From NCBI GenBank assembly GCA_003235365.1, contig QJWJ01000115.1:18831-82830 (forward strand): a stretch of DNA of 64,000 nucleotides, written 5' to 3'. The notes below the pieces were generated by a model. That model was not told where the DNA came from and ran no database searches. It was given only the letters and a program-made list of their open reading frames with translations. The stretch comes from Deltaproteobacteria bacterium (GTDB lineage Bacteria > Myxococcota_A > Polyangia > Polyangiales > Polyangiaceae). Made by a program: the position numbers and the translations under genes. Every line of letters starts with the position of its first letter. Position 1 is the stretch's first letter. Of the stretch, positions 9,932-19,700 are shown in pieces.

Positions 9932-10633
9932 TCAGCTGTGAGCGACGGCTTCGATCTCGGTACGCTGCAGCGGACCAAAACGCACGACCAACTCCACACG
10001 CGAGCGCACGTCCAACTTGCGGTAGATGGCTTTGAGGTGGTTGCGCACCGTGTGGGGACTGATGAACAGCGACGTGCCGATTGCCGGGACGTCATCGCCC
10101 ATCAGCACGCGGACCAGCACTTCGTACTCGCGGCGGGTCAAGCGCTGAACCTCGGGGTTACGCTCGAGCAGATCACCGACTTCGCCAACGTTGATAATGC
10201 CCGAACGCAACGAGTGACGTTCCGAGGCCGGGCCGTTGGCGCCGCGATTGGCGAGCGCGTTCTGCACCTCGGTGAGCAGCTCGTTGAAGCCGAAAGGTTT
10301 GACGAGATACGCGCTGATCTTCAATTTGATCGAGCTAATCGCTGTTTCCAGCGTCGGAAAGCCCGTCATCAGAATTACGGCTGGAGCCTCGTCGGATTCG
10401 CGAACCCGCTGCACCAGCTCCAAGTTGAAGTTGCCTGGCATGCGAATGTCCGCAACCAACACGTCGACCAGACCGCGATCGAGCTCTTCTTGGATCTGCC
10501 TGCTATCGGACAGGCAGTCACAATCGTAACCGGAATTACGAAGCAACTCGGCCATCTCCGCCAGGTAGACTGGCTGATCGTCGGCCAAAAGGACGCGGGG
10601 ACGCGAATGAAACTGCGATGTGACGTCGGTCAT
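9932..10633 (-). CDS. Orphan response regulator, NarL/LuxR-type output
   Basis: 233 residues. The receiver domain (about 12-125) has the acidic pair D18/D19, phospho-acceptor D62 in VLVADIRMPG, switch T90 (LMTGF) and K112 (YLVKPFG), so it should be phosphorylatable. A LuxR-type helix-turn-helix follows (about 160-222: LTRREYEVLVRVL, then ISPHTVRNHLKAIYRKLDV). The ATG at 10633 starts the receiver directly; upstream in-frame codons add non-homologous sequence. No histidine kinase lies next to it, so its partner is elsewhere. It sits beside three universal stress protein genes and a CBS gene. It is not a sigma-54 activator (no AAA+ domain), so it cannot itself drive the sigma-54-like promoters found nearby. 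Confidence 0.88.
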   Translation of the reverse strand: MTDVTSQFHSRPRVLLADDQPVYLAEMAELLRNSGYDCDCLSDSRQIQEELDRGLVDVLVADIRMPGNFNLELVQRVRESDEAPAVILMTGFPTLETAISSIKLKISAYLVKPFGFNELLTEVQNALANRGANGPASERHSLRSGIINVGEVGDLLERNPEVQRLTRREYEVLVRVLMGDDVPAIGTSLFISPHTVRNHLKAIYRKLDVRSRVELVVRFGPLQRTEIEAVAHS

Positions 10634-11164
10634 GTTTCTCCGGCTGCTCTTCGAGGCGTAACCTGCCCACCAAAGGCACCACCTCCTTCGGGTCACTTGA
10701 GGAACCCCCAACCGACACCGAACCCCGCGACGGGGCCAAAGGCTGTGGTCGCCGAACATCCAGGAAGCCCAGTGCCGGCGCGGAGCAAGTTGCCAGATCC
10801 ATCGATCGATAGCAATGCGCGGTAACGACCCATCGATATCGGATAATCAAAACGGAGCAACGGCGTTCACCTATGCGCGCACGGCGTTTCGTTGAGAAAC
10901 CATTTTCCCCGGATCCGGTTTTCTCCTAAGTTCCGAGACATTGGAGCCCGACGCTCGAGACGGCCCGCGAAACCGCAACGACGCGCTGGCAACCCCGTGT
11001 CCGGCCCGGCAGCCTTCAGTCCCCGGCATTTCAGTTACGACTTCCAGCGCAAAGCCCTCCCGAACATGAACTTGGCCTGAGCTTTGCTCTGAACAAAAGC
11101 GCTGCGTGCACTCTCGAACTGCACGAGTCTCAGCCTGAACCGAGCTCTAACAACGGAGACCCCC
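10634..11164. other. Control region between response regulator and usp
   Basis: 531 bases between divergent genes. It holds the sigma-54-like site at 11072-11088 and an imperfect inverted repeat, GAGAAACC (10894-10901) against GGTTTTCTC (10917-10925), that could be a protein-binding site. No credible reading frame is present. Confidence 0.45.
11072..11088 (+). promoter_or_regulatory. Sigma-54 (-24/-12) promoter ahead of usp
   Basis: The 17-base TTGGCCTGAGCTTTGCT matches the RpoN consensus YTGGCACGRNNNTTGCW at the invariant GG and GC, spaced by exactly ten bases, and at most other positions. Transcription would begin near 11100, about 65 bases before the usp start at 11165. A remote activator of the NtrC type would be needed. 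Confidence 0.6.
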
Positions 11165-11614
11165 ATGAGCACCCCCAAGAAAATTCTCGTTCCTGTCGAC
11201 TTCTCCGACTGCTCCGCCGCTGCACTCGCCCACGCTCGCGTGTTGGCGGAGAAACTCGGCGCCAAACTCGACGTGTTGCACGCCTACGACGTGCCTACGT
11301 TCGTACCGCCTCATGTGAGCGTGATGATGGGAGAAATCGATGCGCCGCTGTCGGAGCACGCGGAGCGCCACGCCAACGAACAACTCGCGATATTCCTCCA
11401 GGATCACGGAGTCACGGAAGGCGACGGGATCGGAAGTCGCACGCTCATGGGTCCTCCCGCACTCACCCTGCTCGAGGCTGCCGAACAGGGCAAGTACGAC
11501 ATGATCGTGATGGGCACGCACGGCAGGACGGGCCTTTCTCGACTCGTGATGGGGAGCACGGCGGAGAAGGTCGTGCGCGGGGCTCACTGTCCGGTGCTGA
11601 CCGTTCACGCGTGA
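11165..11614 (+). CDS. Universal stress protein, ATP-binding type
   Basis: 149 residues, a single UspA domain. It opens with the usual strand KKILVPVDFSDCSAAAL and ends with the nucleotide-binding signature GTHGRTG followed by GSTAEKV, as in ATP-binding Usp proteins, then CPVLTV as the last strand. Such proteins are cytoplasmic dimers made during starvation, hypoxia or oxidative stress. An ATG follows GGAG (11155-11158) with good spacing. The promoter upstream fits sigma-54. Two further Usp genes and a CBS gene follow within 2 kb. Confidence 0.92.
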   Translation: MSTPKKILVPVDFSDCSAAALAHARVLAEKLGAKLDVLHAYDVPTFVPPHVSVMMGEIDAPLSEHAERHANEQLAIFLQDHGVTEGDGIGSRTLMGPPALTLLEAAEQGKYDMIVMGTHGRTGLSRLVMGSTAEKVVRGAHCPVLTVHA

Positions 11615-11726
11615 ATCGCCGAAGTCGCCCCCCACGTCGTCACACGCCGGGCGGGTTGGCGCAGTCATGGCCGTTGGTTCACGGCGGGACTGCGCCACAT
11701 TTTCGAGCCTCGGTGTGCGGTCGAGC

Positions 11727-12194
11727 TCAAACGTGGACCGGAACCGTCAGGACGGGACACGGCGCGCTCGCCGCAACCTTTTCGCAAACACTCCCCAAGA
11801 ACCAGCGGCTCAGGCCATGCCTCTGGTGCGCCGTCATCACGATCCAACCCACTCCCTTTTCCGTTGCCACCTCTCGGATGACCTCGGACGGATATCCCGG
11901 AAGAACAATCCGCTCGACCACGTCCATACCCAACGCCTTCGCGCGTTCGGCGGCGGTCTGAAGCATCACTTGACCGCGCTCGGCGGCCGCGTCCTGATAG
12001 GTGGTCAGGTGCCCGCTCTCGTAGAACGACGCTTCCGGTGGCGTGAACGGCAGTGGCTCCCAAACGTTGAGCAACAGCAAGTTGGGACGCCAGTCGTCGA
12101 TCAGGTCGGACAGAGCATCCAGACACGGTATGGCCAGGTCTTGGTGTTCGACGGGGACGAGAATTCGGTCGGGAAGTTGCGCTGGGCTGGACAT
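11727..12194 (-). CDS. Universal stress protein (variant)
   Basis: 155 residues, UspA fold, opening with PDRILVPVEHQDLAIPCL. The nucleotide loop is altered: MTAHQRHG then GSVCEKV instead of the usual GTHGRxG then GSxxxxV, so ATP binding may be weakened. It lies downstream of the CBS gene on the same strand; an ATG at 12200 overlaps the CBS stop (ATGA), but the ATG at 12194 is better placed six bases after AGGAG and is chosen here. Close coupling suggests the two proteins act together. Antisense frames across this gene are shadows. Confidence 0.85.
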   Translation of the reverse strand: MSSPAQLPDRILVPVEHQDLAIPCLDALSDLIDDWRPNLLLLNVWEPLPFTPPEASFYESGHLTTYQDAAAERGQVMLQTAAERAKALGMDVVERIVLPGYPSEVIREVATEKGVGWIVMTAHQRHGLSRWFLGSVCEKVAASAPCPVLTVPVHV

Positions 12195-12196
12195 GG

Positions 12197-12949
12197 TCAT
12201 CTCCTGCTGTCGATGGTCGGATTGGGAATGGACTGGTGTTGACGGCGATCGTCTCGGGCCCGGTACAGTAGCGTACGAAGCGCCTGCGCGCGCCGTTGGA
12301 TGTCGTGGGATACTGCAACGCGGAAGCGAAGTGGCGCCAGGCGCGCGAGGGCGTTGAGGTGTTGCGGCGCACGCGGATGGTCGATGAGCCGCATGAGCTG
12401 CGCCCGCAGGTCGTCGGCGGCTTGAACCCATATCACACGGTTCACTTCACCCGGTGGCCCATACCAAACACTGAGAATCCCCGGCGCTTCTGGTGCCTGC
12501 AGGATCCCCGAAGCGTCCAAGGGACACTCGTCGCTCCACACCATTCCGGTCACGGGGTCCAGATGAGAAAACGCTTGCGGGTGAACGACCGGCGCTCCGA
12601 CTAACGCCCGCACGACGTCCTGGGTCGACACGATGCCCACCGGCCTGCCGTCGCTTTCGGCGACGACCAAGCGGTGATGCCCTTCGGCCGCCAACACGCG
12701 GGCAGCATCCTCGATGCTGGTCTGTGGCGACACGGTGCGTACCGGCTGGGACATCACCGTTCCAACTTCCGCGTCAGTCACGACGAGGTCCTTCCAAGAC
12801 ACGACGCCCACCACGACTCCGGAATCGTCGATCACGGGTGCGCCGGAAACGTCGAAGGCTGCCAGACGCGCCAAGACCTCCGTCGCCGACTCTCGTGTTC
12901 CGGCGAGCAGTAGTTCGGGGTTCATGATTTCTTCCACACGTTGCGCCAT
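12197..12949 (-). CDS. CBS-domain protein
   Basis: 250 residues with two CBS motifs (about 5-62 and 66-120: VEEIMNPELL, VVGVVSWKDLV, then VGTVMSQPVRTV, GIVSTQDVVRAL). CBS pairs bind adenosine nucleotides and report energy state. The remaining 130 residues show no recognised domain; they include a Trp-rich patch (WYGPPGEVNRVIWVQ). The ATG at 12949 is fixed by GGGGGGAGGAG seven bases upstream. A very good sigma-54 site lies just ahead. Stop overlaps or abuts the downstream usp, so the pair is an operon. Long frames on the same strand upstream are not family-like. Confidence 0.85.
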   Translation of the reverse strand: MAQRVEEIMNPELLLAGTRESATEVLARLAAFDVSGAPVIDDSGVVVGVVSWKDLVVTDAEVGTVMSQPVRTVSPQTSIEDAARVLAAEGHHRLVVAESDGRPVGIVSTQDVVRALVGAPVVHPQAFSHLDPVTGMVWSDECPLDASGILQAPEAPGILSVWYGPPGEVNRVIWVQAADDLRAQLMRLIDHPRAPQHLNALARLAPLRFRVAVSHDIQRRAQALRTLLYRARDDRRQHQSIPNPTIDSRR

Positions 12950-12979
12950 CGACGACTCCTCCCCCCGAAGCAAACGAAC

Positions 12980-12995
12980 TGCAAGGCTCGTGCCC
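12980..12995 (-). promoter_or_regulatory. Sigma-54 (-24/-12) promoter ahead of the CBS-usp operon
   Basis: On the minus strand the 16 bases read GGGCACGAGCCTTGCA. This matches TGGCACGRNNNTTGCA at every fixed position but the first. GG and GC are ten bases apart. The predicted start near 12969 gives a short leader of about 20 bases with a strong ribosome site. Confidence 0.72.
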
Positions 12996-13135
12996 GGGTC
13001 CCTCCAACCATAGCTTGGGCTGACCCGCAACCATTGCGCAAGCCCGGACTCGAGCGGCAACGCTTGCGCCGTGGGTGGCCCACCACCCATCTTGCCGCTT
13101 GCCCCAATCCGGCGACCCAACCACACTGCACCGCG

Positions 13136-13636
13136 ATGACCCAGCTGCCGACGAGAATCTTGGCCGCGATCGACTACGACGAGGCGAGCCGCCACGCTCT
13201 GCAAGCGAGTGCGGAGCTGGCCGATGCGCTCGGCGCAAGCCTCGACGTTCTCTACGTCTGGGCGGCCCCCTTCGCCACGTCCCCCATCACCGCCCCCGAA
13301 GCCACGCTCGGGCACAACCTCTTCGCGATGGTGAGGGAGCAATCGGCGGAGCAGATGCAACGCTTCATCGCGCCGATCACGGCCGCCTATGGCGAGCTGC
13401 CCGTCCAGTGGTTCATCGAGTCGGGGCAGCCCGTGCAGCGCATCGTCGAGCACGCAGAACAGCGCGGCTGCGACTGGATTGCATTGGGAACTCACGGACG
13501 AACCGGCCCGTCGCGATGGTTGCTGGGCAGCGTCGCGCAGCAAGTCCTGAGGCACGCCCCGTGCTCGGTGCTGATTGTCCCGCCGCCGACTGATGCTCAC
13601 GCAGCTTCGACGGGCGCAGCATCCAGCAAGGCGTAG
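13136..13636 (+). CDS. Universal stress protein, ATP-binding type
   Basis: 166 residues from the ATG at 13136, where Usp homology begins (TRILAAIDYDEASRHAL). The nucleotide-binding signature is intact: GTHGRTG then GSVAQQV, followed by CSVLIV. It is divergent from the CBS-usp operon, sharing a 186-base control region, and its last 40 bases overlap the 3' end of the convergent squalene/phytoene synthase gene. The short Ala/Ser-rich tail encoded in this overlap is outside the Usp fold. Third Usp gene of the cluster. Confidence 0.9.
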   Translation: MTQLPTRILAAIDYDEASRHALQASAELADALGASLDVLYVWAAPFATSPITAPEATLGHNLFAMVREQSAEQMQRFIAPITAAYGELPVQWFIESGQPVQRIVEHAEQRGCDWIALGTHGRTGPSRWLLGSVAQQVLRHAPCSVLIVPPPTDAHAASTGAASSKA

Positions 13637-14625
13637 GATTCGCGCATCCGCGCGTCGTCACCGCACACCGCGAGACACTCGTTGATGAGCCTCATGACTC
13701 GCCCGCGGCTGAGCTTGACGCGCGTATCCTGCTGCAGCAAACGACCATCCACGCGACACAGTTCGAGCGTAGCAACGGCCATCCACAACGGAACGGCGCA
13801 AAACCGACGCACCGCCACGGCCGAAGCGGGAATGGCCAAGGTGTACGTCAATGCGGCGTCGAGGTGCTGGCGAGCTCGATCGAACAACCCCTCCAACAAG
13901 TCGCGAACCTGCCTCTCCTTTGCAGGATCGAAGAGGTCAGCGGCAGTCAACCCCGCGGCGTCTAGCAGCGTCCTCGGCACGAAACAGACACCTCGTTGCC
14001 AATCAGCACTCAGGTCTCGCAGTATGTTCACCATCTGCAGACCGGCGCCGAAGCGCTCTGCTTCGGCACGCATGACTTGGATTGACGTCGGGGACAGCTC
14101 CGGGAGTTCCGCGATGAACGCTTCAGTCAGCAACCCGCCGATCACCCCCGCCACGAAGTAGCAGTACCGCTCGAGATCTGCCTCCGAGGACAGACAACGG
14201 ACCCCGTCCGGTGCCGGACGCCGACGTGAGTACACCATCATGCCTGCGATCAACTCCGACACCCCTTCGCGGCAGACTTCGCGCAGGGTCGCCGGCAGAG
14301 TCCCGAATACCGCCAGCACGCGCGCCAACCCGAGCAGCAACTCACGCTCCTCCGGGTCGCCACCGCTGAGTTGCGCCACGGCAACCGCGAAGCTCTGCGG
14401 TTCGGCGCGACCGTCGAGCACGTCCTGAAACACCCGGAACAACTGCGCTTTCTCAACAACCGACCAGTCCGCGGTGTCCTCCACGGTATCTGCGATCCGG
14501 CACAACAAGTAGGAACACGTGATCGCGCGCTCCAGCCGCGGCGGGAGCATGCCGATCGGAATCGCGAACGTGCGGGAGTGGCGTTGCAGCGACTCCTTAC
14601 AGAAATCCCAGTCCCGCGATGACAT
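13597..14625 (-). CDS. Squalene/phytoene synthase family protein, probably squalene synthase
   Basis: 342 residues. The enzyme family joins two prenyl diphosphates head to head; squalene synthase uses two farnesyl diphosphates and NADPH. The first Asp-rich motif is DTVED (in CRIADTVED), the second is NILRDLSAD, and YCYFVAGVIGGLLTE matches the helix typical of squalene synthase rather than phytoene synthase. RSRTFA-like N-terminal text (HSRTFAIP) also fits. No other sterol or hopanoid gene is nearby, so the pathway cannot be completed from this window. The ATG at 14625 is chosen because homology begins there; no strong ribosome site is visible. It overlaps the convergent usp by 40 bases. Confidence 0.85.
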   Translation of the reverse strand: MSSRDWDFCKESLQRHSRTFAIPIGMLPPRLERAITCSYLLCRIADTVEDTADWSVVEKAQLFRVFQDVLDGRAEPQSFAVAVAQLSGGDPEERELLLGLARVLAVFGTLPATLREVCREGVSELIAGMMVYSRRRPAPDGVRCLSSEADLERYCYFVAGVIGGLLTEAFIAELPELSPTSIQVMRAEAERFGAGLQMVNILRDLSADWQRGVCFVPRTLLDAAGLTAADLFDPAKERQVRDLLEGLFDRARQHLDAALTYTLAIPASAVAVRRFCAVPLWMAVATLELCRVDGRLLQQDTRVKLSRGRVMRLINECLAVCGDDARMRESYALLDAAPVEAA

Positions 14626-14982
14626 CAGCGCGTTGGTAGCGAACCCTGGAACGAAACCGCAAGTGTCATGGCCACCAATGCCGCGGGAGCGTGGGCTCGG
14701 ACCGCGGGGCCGCAACACGACGGCGAGTAGAACGAATGGATCGCGTTCTCCCCCAAGTGCACGCGCATCGATACAGTCGGCACGGATTCTTTGCCCGCGG
14801 GCATCGCACCGGCAAGGCGTGCCCGGCGCCACCGTCCCGGCTCGGTCGGGACGACCAGCGCCGCGCATTTGAACGTAGAGGGCCGCCCGCCCTGCGCAAT
14901 ACTCCCGCCCCAGCCCGTTTGGCCGCCTGCCCGCGATGCAGGTACCATCGCCAAGAGCGCGCAACATACCCGGACAATTCGT
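14626..14982. other. Divergent control region, uncertain start of next gene
   Basis: 357 bases between divergent starts. The frame of the LacI-type gene is open through 14791-14982 but has only TTG codons as possible starts, so part of this may be coding. No repeat or RNA is seen. Confidence 0.3.
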
Positions 14983-16680
14983 TTGCCCCCGCTAGGCCCC
15001 ACACTCGGATTCCTCGTCGACACGCTGGCCGAAGACTACCAGCGCCGAATCTTCGCCGGCCTCAACGAAGAGGCGATGCGGCTCGACGTCAACGTTGCCT
15101 GCTACGTTGGCGGACCGATTTCGACGGTCGAACCGACCACGCATCAGAACCGCATCTACGATTGTGTTGGGGGGGAGCGCCTCCACGGACTGGTCGTGGC
15201 ATCGGGCGCGATTGGCAACCAGATCAGCGAACACGCGCTGACGGAGTTCATCGAGGGTTTTGCGCCACTTCCCACCTGCGCGGTGGGCGTCCCCGTCCCG
15301 GGCTTTGCCAGCGTAACTGTTGATAATCAGTCTGGAATGCGGGAAGCGCTCGTGCATCTCATCAACGACGTCGGGCGAAAACGCGTCGCGTTCATTCGCG
15401 GCCCGACGGCAAACCGCGAAGCCGAAGAGCGCTTTCGGGTCTATCGCGATGTCATGACCGAATACCGCCTCTCGGTGGATCCGGACCTGATCATCACCGG
15501 CGACTTCGAAGCCGCTTCCGGCGCCGCGGCAATTCGCACGCTGATCGACGAGCGACGCATGGGCTTCGATGCCGTCGTCGCTGCGAGCGATCTGATGGCA
15601 CTCGGTGCACTCAATGCGCTATCCGAGCGCGGTGTCCCCGTGCCCGAACGGGTGAGCGTCGTCGGCTTCGACGACATTGAAGCGGCTCGATTCGCGACGT
15701 CTCCTTTGACGACCGTTCGTCAACCGCTGATGGACCTGGGCAAGCACTCGTTGGAGATGGTCCTGGACCAAATCAACGGGACGCTCGGTACCAGCGAGGT
15801 CATTCTGCCGGCGCGCCTCATCAAACGGCAGTCGTCGATGATGGAGACGGAGCGCCACTCGCAGGTGGCGTCTCAACGCGACAGCGTCATCCCTGACAGT
15901 GCTAGCTTCGAGCAAGCCTACCGCAACATCCGCCCCGGCCTGTTTCTCGATCTCCGTCGAGAAGACTGGGATGAGATGCTCGGGCTGGATTGGCCGGAAC
16001 AGCTGTGCAACGGCATGGTCTCCGAAGCGAGTGGACGGCGCACGGGGCTGCTCAAACGCTCGACTCTAGAGTACCTGGAGCTGTTGTTGCTTCGAATCGC
16101 CGAGGCCGACGGCGACGTCACCGAGTTTCAAACGGTGATCACCAAGATCAGAGAAACGCTGCGCCCCCTGACTGGCTACAACTCCACGATAGGACAGCGC
16201 GCGGAAGAGCTCTGGCACCGCTCACGAGTTCTGATCGGCGGCATGGCGGAGCGCTATCACGTTCAGCACCGACTGCAACTGAGGCATTGGCGGCGAGAAC
16301 TCGCGCGAGTCGGTGCGGAGCTGTTGCGCGCCCCGACCCGGCAACGACTTGCGGAGCTGCTTGGAACCCACCTGGTGAACCTGGGTATTCCCGCTTGTGC
16401 AGTTTGCACCGTTAGCGGCGAAACGAGCACGATCCGCGCGGCGTTCGATGCCACGGCGCCGCTTGCCTCCGACATTCCACCCTTCCCGAAGCGACAGCTG
16501 CTGCCCTCTGGTGTCCTCGACGGCCCGCGTCGGCGCACGTTGATCGTCGAACCGCTGTTCTTGCAGGACCGCCCGTCCGGCTATGTCGTGTTCGAGATGG
16601 GGCCAACCGAATCGGAAGCATACGAAGTACTTCGCGACTACCTGACTGGCGCTCTGAGGGGCATCGGCCTGAGCGCCTGA
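14983..16680 (+). CDS. LacI-type ligand-binding sensor without DNA-binding domain
   Basis: 565 residues from a TTG at 14983; a TTG at 14791 would add 64 Arg/Pro-rich residues. No ATG exists in the region. Residues 1-285 are a periplasmic-binding-protein fold of the LacI/GalR kind: PTLGFLVDTLAEDYQRRI, FDAVVAASDLMALGALNAL, VSVVGFDDIEAARF and PLTTVRQP are all family landmarks. The LacI helix-turn-helix and hinge are absent, and there is no export signal, so the domain must sense a ligand in the cytoplasm. The remaining 280 residues are mainly helical and may contain a GAF-like fold near the end; no kinase or cyclase motif is seen. The protein might pass a sugar-like signal to a partner. It does not look like a repressor. 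Confidence 0.75.
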   Translation: MPPLGPTLGFLVDTLAEDYQRRIFAGLNEEAMRLDVNVACYVGGPISTVEPTTHQNRIYDCVGGERLHGLVVASGAIGNQISEHALTEFIEGFAPLPTCAVGVPVPGFASVTVDNQSGMREALVHLINDVGRKRVAFIRGPTANREAEERFRVYRDVMTEYRLSVDPDLIITGDFEAASGAAAIRTLIDERRMGFDAVVAASDLMALGALNALSERGVPVPERVSVVGFDDIEAARFATSPLTTVRQPLMDLGKHSLEMVLDQINGTLGTSEVILPARLIKRQSSMMETERHSQVASQRDSVIPDSASFEQAYRNIRPGLFLDLRREDWDEMLGLDWPEQLCNGMVSEASGRRTGLLKRSTLEYLELLLLRIAEADGDVTEFQTVITKIRETLRPLTGYNSTIGQRAEELWHRSRVLIGGMAERYHVQHRLQLRHWRRELARVGAELLRAPTRQRLAELLGTHLVNLGIPACAVCTVSGETSTIRAAFDATAPLASDIPPFPKRQLLPSGVLDGPRRRTLIVEPLFLQDRPSGYVVFEMGPTESEAYEVLRDYLTGALRGIGLSA

Positions 16681-16735
16681 CCAAGGAGCCCGGTCGAAAC
16701 ACTCGGCATTCGGGTGCGGCTCGTCCCGACGCGTC

Positions 16736-19700
16736 TCAATCGCTTCGGTGAATCCACTTGGACAAGTCGAAGGCGTGTTGCAGGTCCTTGGCCAACCACC
16801 CTCCTTTCTGACGCGCCGTCAGGTCGCGCAGCGTCTCCACGGCTCGAGCTTGACTGATCTTTCCCGCCACCAGCTGCTTCATCGTGTGCACGGCGCGACG
16901 GTGCCGTCGCACGGCATCGAGGTGGTCGACGAACGGTTCGAACCAACCGCATACGGTCGTCAACAGTGACTGTCGCTGCGCTGTCCGAAGGCGGGCAGCC
17001 TTGTCGGTACGCAACGAGTCGAGTCGGTCCCGCAACGCCCGAAGCACCACTTGGTGCGGCTGCCACTCGTTGCTGTTTTCCTCGAGCACTCTGTGGACGT
17101 ACGCATACGCCAACGTGGAATCGAACAGCCCGTAGTCGGCGTGCGCCAAGAGCAACGACAATGTCATCGTCCGCTCCTCCGGCTGTTCTTCCAACTTGCG
17201 CAGCCACCCGGTCACTCGTTCGTAGGAGGTGAAGCGATACACGAAGTCCAAACCGGTTCCCTTGATGTTTTGACATCCAAGCAAGTCCCATTCGAGACCG
17301 GGTGGCAAAGCATGGGCAACGAAGTCTATCACCTGATCTCCCGTACTCGAGCTGTCGGGCAACACGAACACCTTCGACAGAAAAGACGCCTCGAAAGCGC
17401 GACGGACCTTTTCCGCCGCGCTCGCCGCGCCGCCTTTCTTCAACTGCTCTTCATACCACCGGGTGAACACGACGCGTTCGGCGAAACCTCTGACGAGGCC
17501 ACCGACGAGTGTGGCCAGCTCTTGCCTCCCTTCCCGCGCATCGCCGAAGCGCCAATCGGCTCCGTCGGCGTCCGCGAGCAGCTCGTCACACAGTTTCGAG
17601 ATCGCGTCGCGCAGCGGAGCGTCCAATGCCGAGGGTTCGACCGGCGTCCCGTCTGCCCAACCATCGAGCAATTGCAGCAGCCTCGACGTCGCGATGATTG
17701 CGCTTGCTGACGACGAAACCGCGACACCAAACACTTCCAGTCGCCGTTTGACGGTTTCTAGTTCACGGGGTGCCCCGAGCCGATCCCAGCAGCGCTCGAT
17801 GGCGCGCCGCGCCTCGCTTGGCCCATCGGGGAGGTTCAAGTCCGCCGCCTGCCGCGCAGCCTCCTCGGCGATGAAACTCCGCATGCCCCATTGGTTCGTT
17901 CCGATCACGATGATCGCGTCCAGCTTGACGTCGCGGACCAACAGTTCGGCAAAGACTCGAGAACGCGGAACGCGGTCCGCGCGATTGTTCACCACCGCAA
18001 CGATGAGCCGCCCCGGCAGCGCGTCTGCGCTATGGGCTTCGAACCCCAAACGCCGCCAGTTGGACAGGAACCCAGCCCGCTCGTTGGCACTCATCCCATT
18101 GGAGAAACGCAACTTCCGGCACTTGTGGTGCACGATGGGAAAAGTCTTGAGTACCCCCAAATCTGGGAAGACGAAGTCGGCAAGGTCGAACAAGGCACGC
18201 TCTCGATCGACACCGAAGTGTTCAGCCAATCGCAGTACCAACGCGATGTTACGAGGGTGCTCGTCATAAGGGAAACGGCCGAGCAGATCCCGAGGCAACA
18301 AGTCCGCTTCGAGTCCCCCCACGTCAATCAGCCGGGATCGATTGCGCCGCGCCGACTGTCGCACGATGGGCAGCATCTGATCTTCGCTGCACAACACCGT
18401 GCCATCGCGGGGAACGAACTGCGCGATCGTCCGCGCCACGTCTTCACCAGAAGGGCCCATGACGTCTTCGTGATCGGGGTAGGCATTGGTCAAGGTCGTC
18501 ACCGTGTCACGCATCCATTCCTTGTTGAGGATGTCGACGAACTCGGGCTGAAGCGCCATGCACTCCCACAGAAAGACCTGCGCGCCGAGAGCTTGCGCAT
18601 ACTCGACGACCTTGGCCTGCTCCCAAATGGTGGCCTTGTCGTACGGTCGATACAAAAATACTTCGCTCGCCGGCTGCCCACGCCGCGCAACGATGATCAT
18701 GGCTTCGCACCCGGTCGTTTTGGAAACGACGTCGAAATGCAGAGAATGAAACAAGGCCGCCTTGAGTCGTTCGGTGCCGCTCTTGCCACGACTGCCCCAC
18801 CCGCCGATGCTCAGCGGGATGTTCTTTCGTGCCTTCTCGAAGCGCGTCAGCACGTACGCCGCACGAGCGAGCATGAACGACAGCAGTACCCAAACGACAA
18901 CCGCCAAGTGCCAAGCGGTATTGCCGCGGGGCATCAACACATACTGTATCGCATCTTCGATCCAGAGACTGAACGGCAGTCCCAACGAGAAGAACTCGAG
19001 TGTTAGTTGGGGTCGCGTGTGCAGGGAGGCATTGGGCAGCAGGACCTCGTCGCTTTCCCAGCGAAACTCGAAGCCGAGCTGCCGAAGCTCTCGAACGAAC
19101 GCACCGCGCTCGGCAGGCGATTCGCCCAACAGGGCTCGTTCCCTTGCCTCTGCCAGTCGGACATAGGCACGATTGACGAACCAACGCGCACGCTGTCGCG
19201 CGAGCCAGCCCGGAGGAGGCATGACGGACAGCGTGCCGAGCACGCTCAGCAAACGACGCGACCTACCACGTTCGCAAACGAAGAGCAGGTCGTCGACGCG
19301 CGGCAGAAAACCACCCCAACACTGACCAATCACGACGTGCCGTTCGCCTGGAACACGTGTCGGGGTGACCTCCGCCAGGCGCAGCGGAACACTGACCGCG
19401 TCGCCGTCATCGGTCCGAGCCGTATCGTGCAAGTAGTTCTGACGTTTGTCGGGTGCGGGGTGAGCCAATTCGTACCCCAAACGCCACAGCCGAAAGCGGC
19501 GCCGCTCACCACGCGTCACCCTCAAACGGCGCTTGCGACCGTAGCGGATCGACACCGGAAAGTCGTCCGCGGACAGCACGCACACAACCATTTCCACCTG
19601 CTCGCGACGAACCGACTCGGGCAGCGTGAGCTGCGTCGACTGGCCTTCGACGAGGTTTTCGAGCTCGTGTTCGAAGAGCGATTTCACTCCGAGTAGCTGC

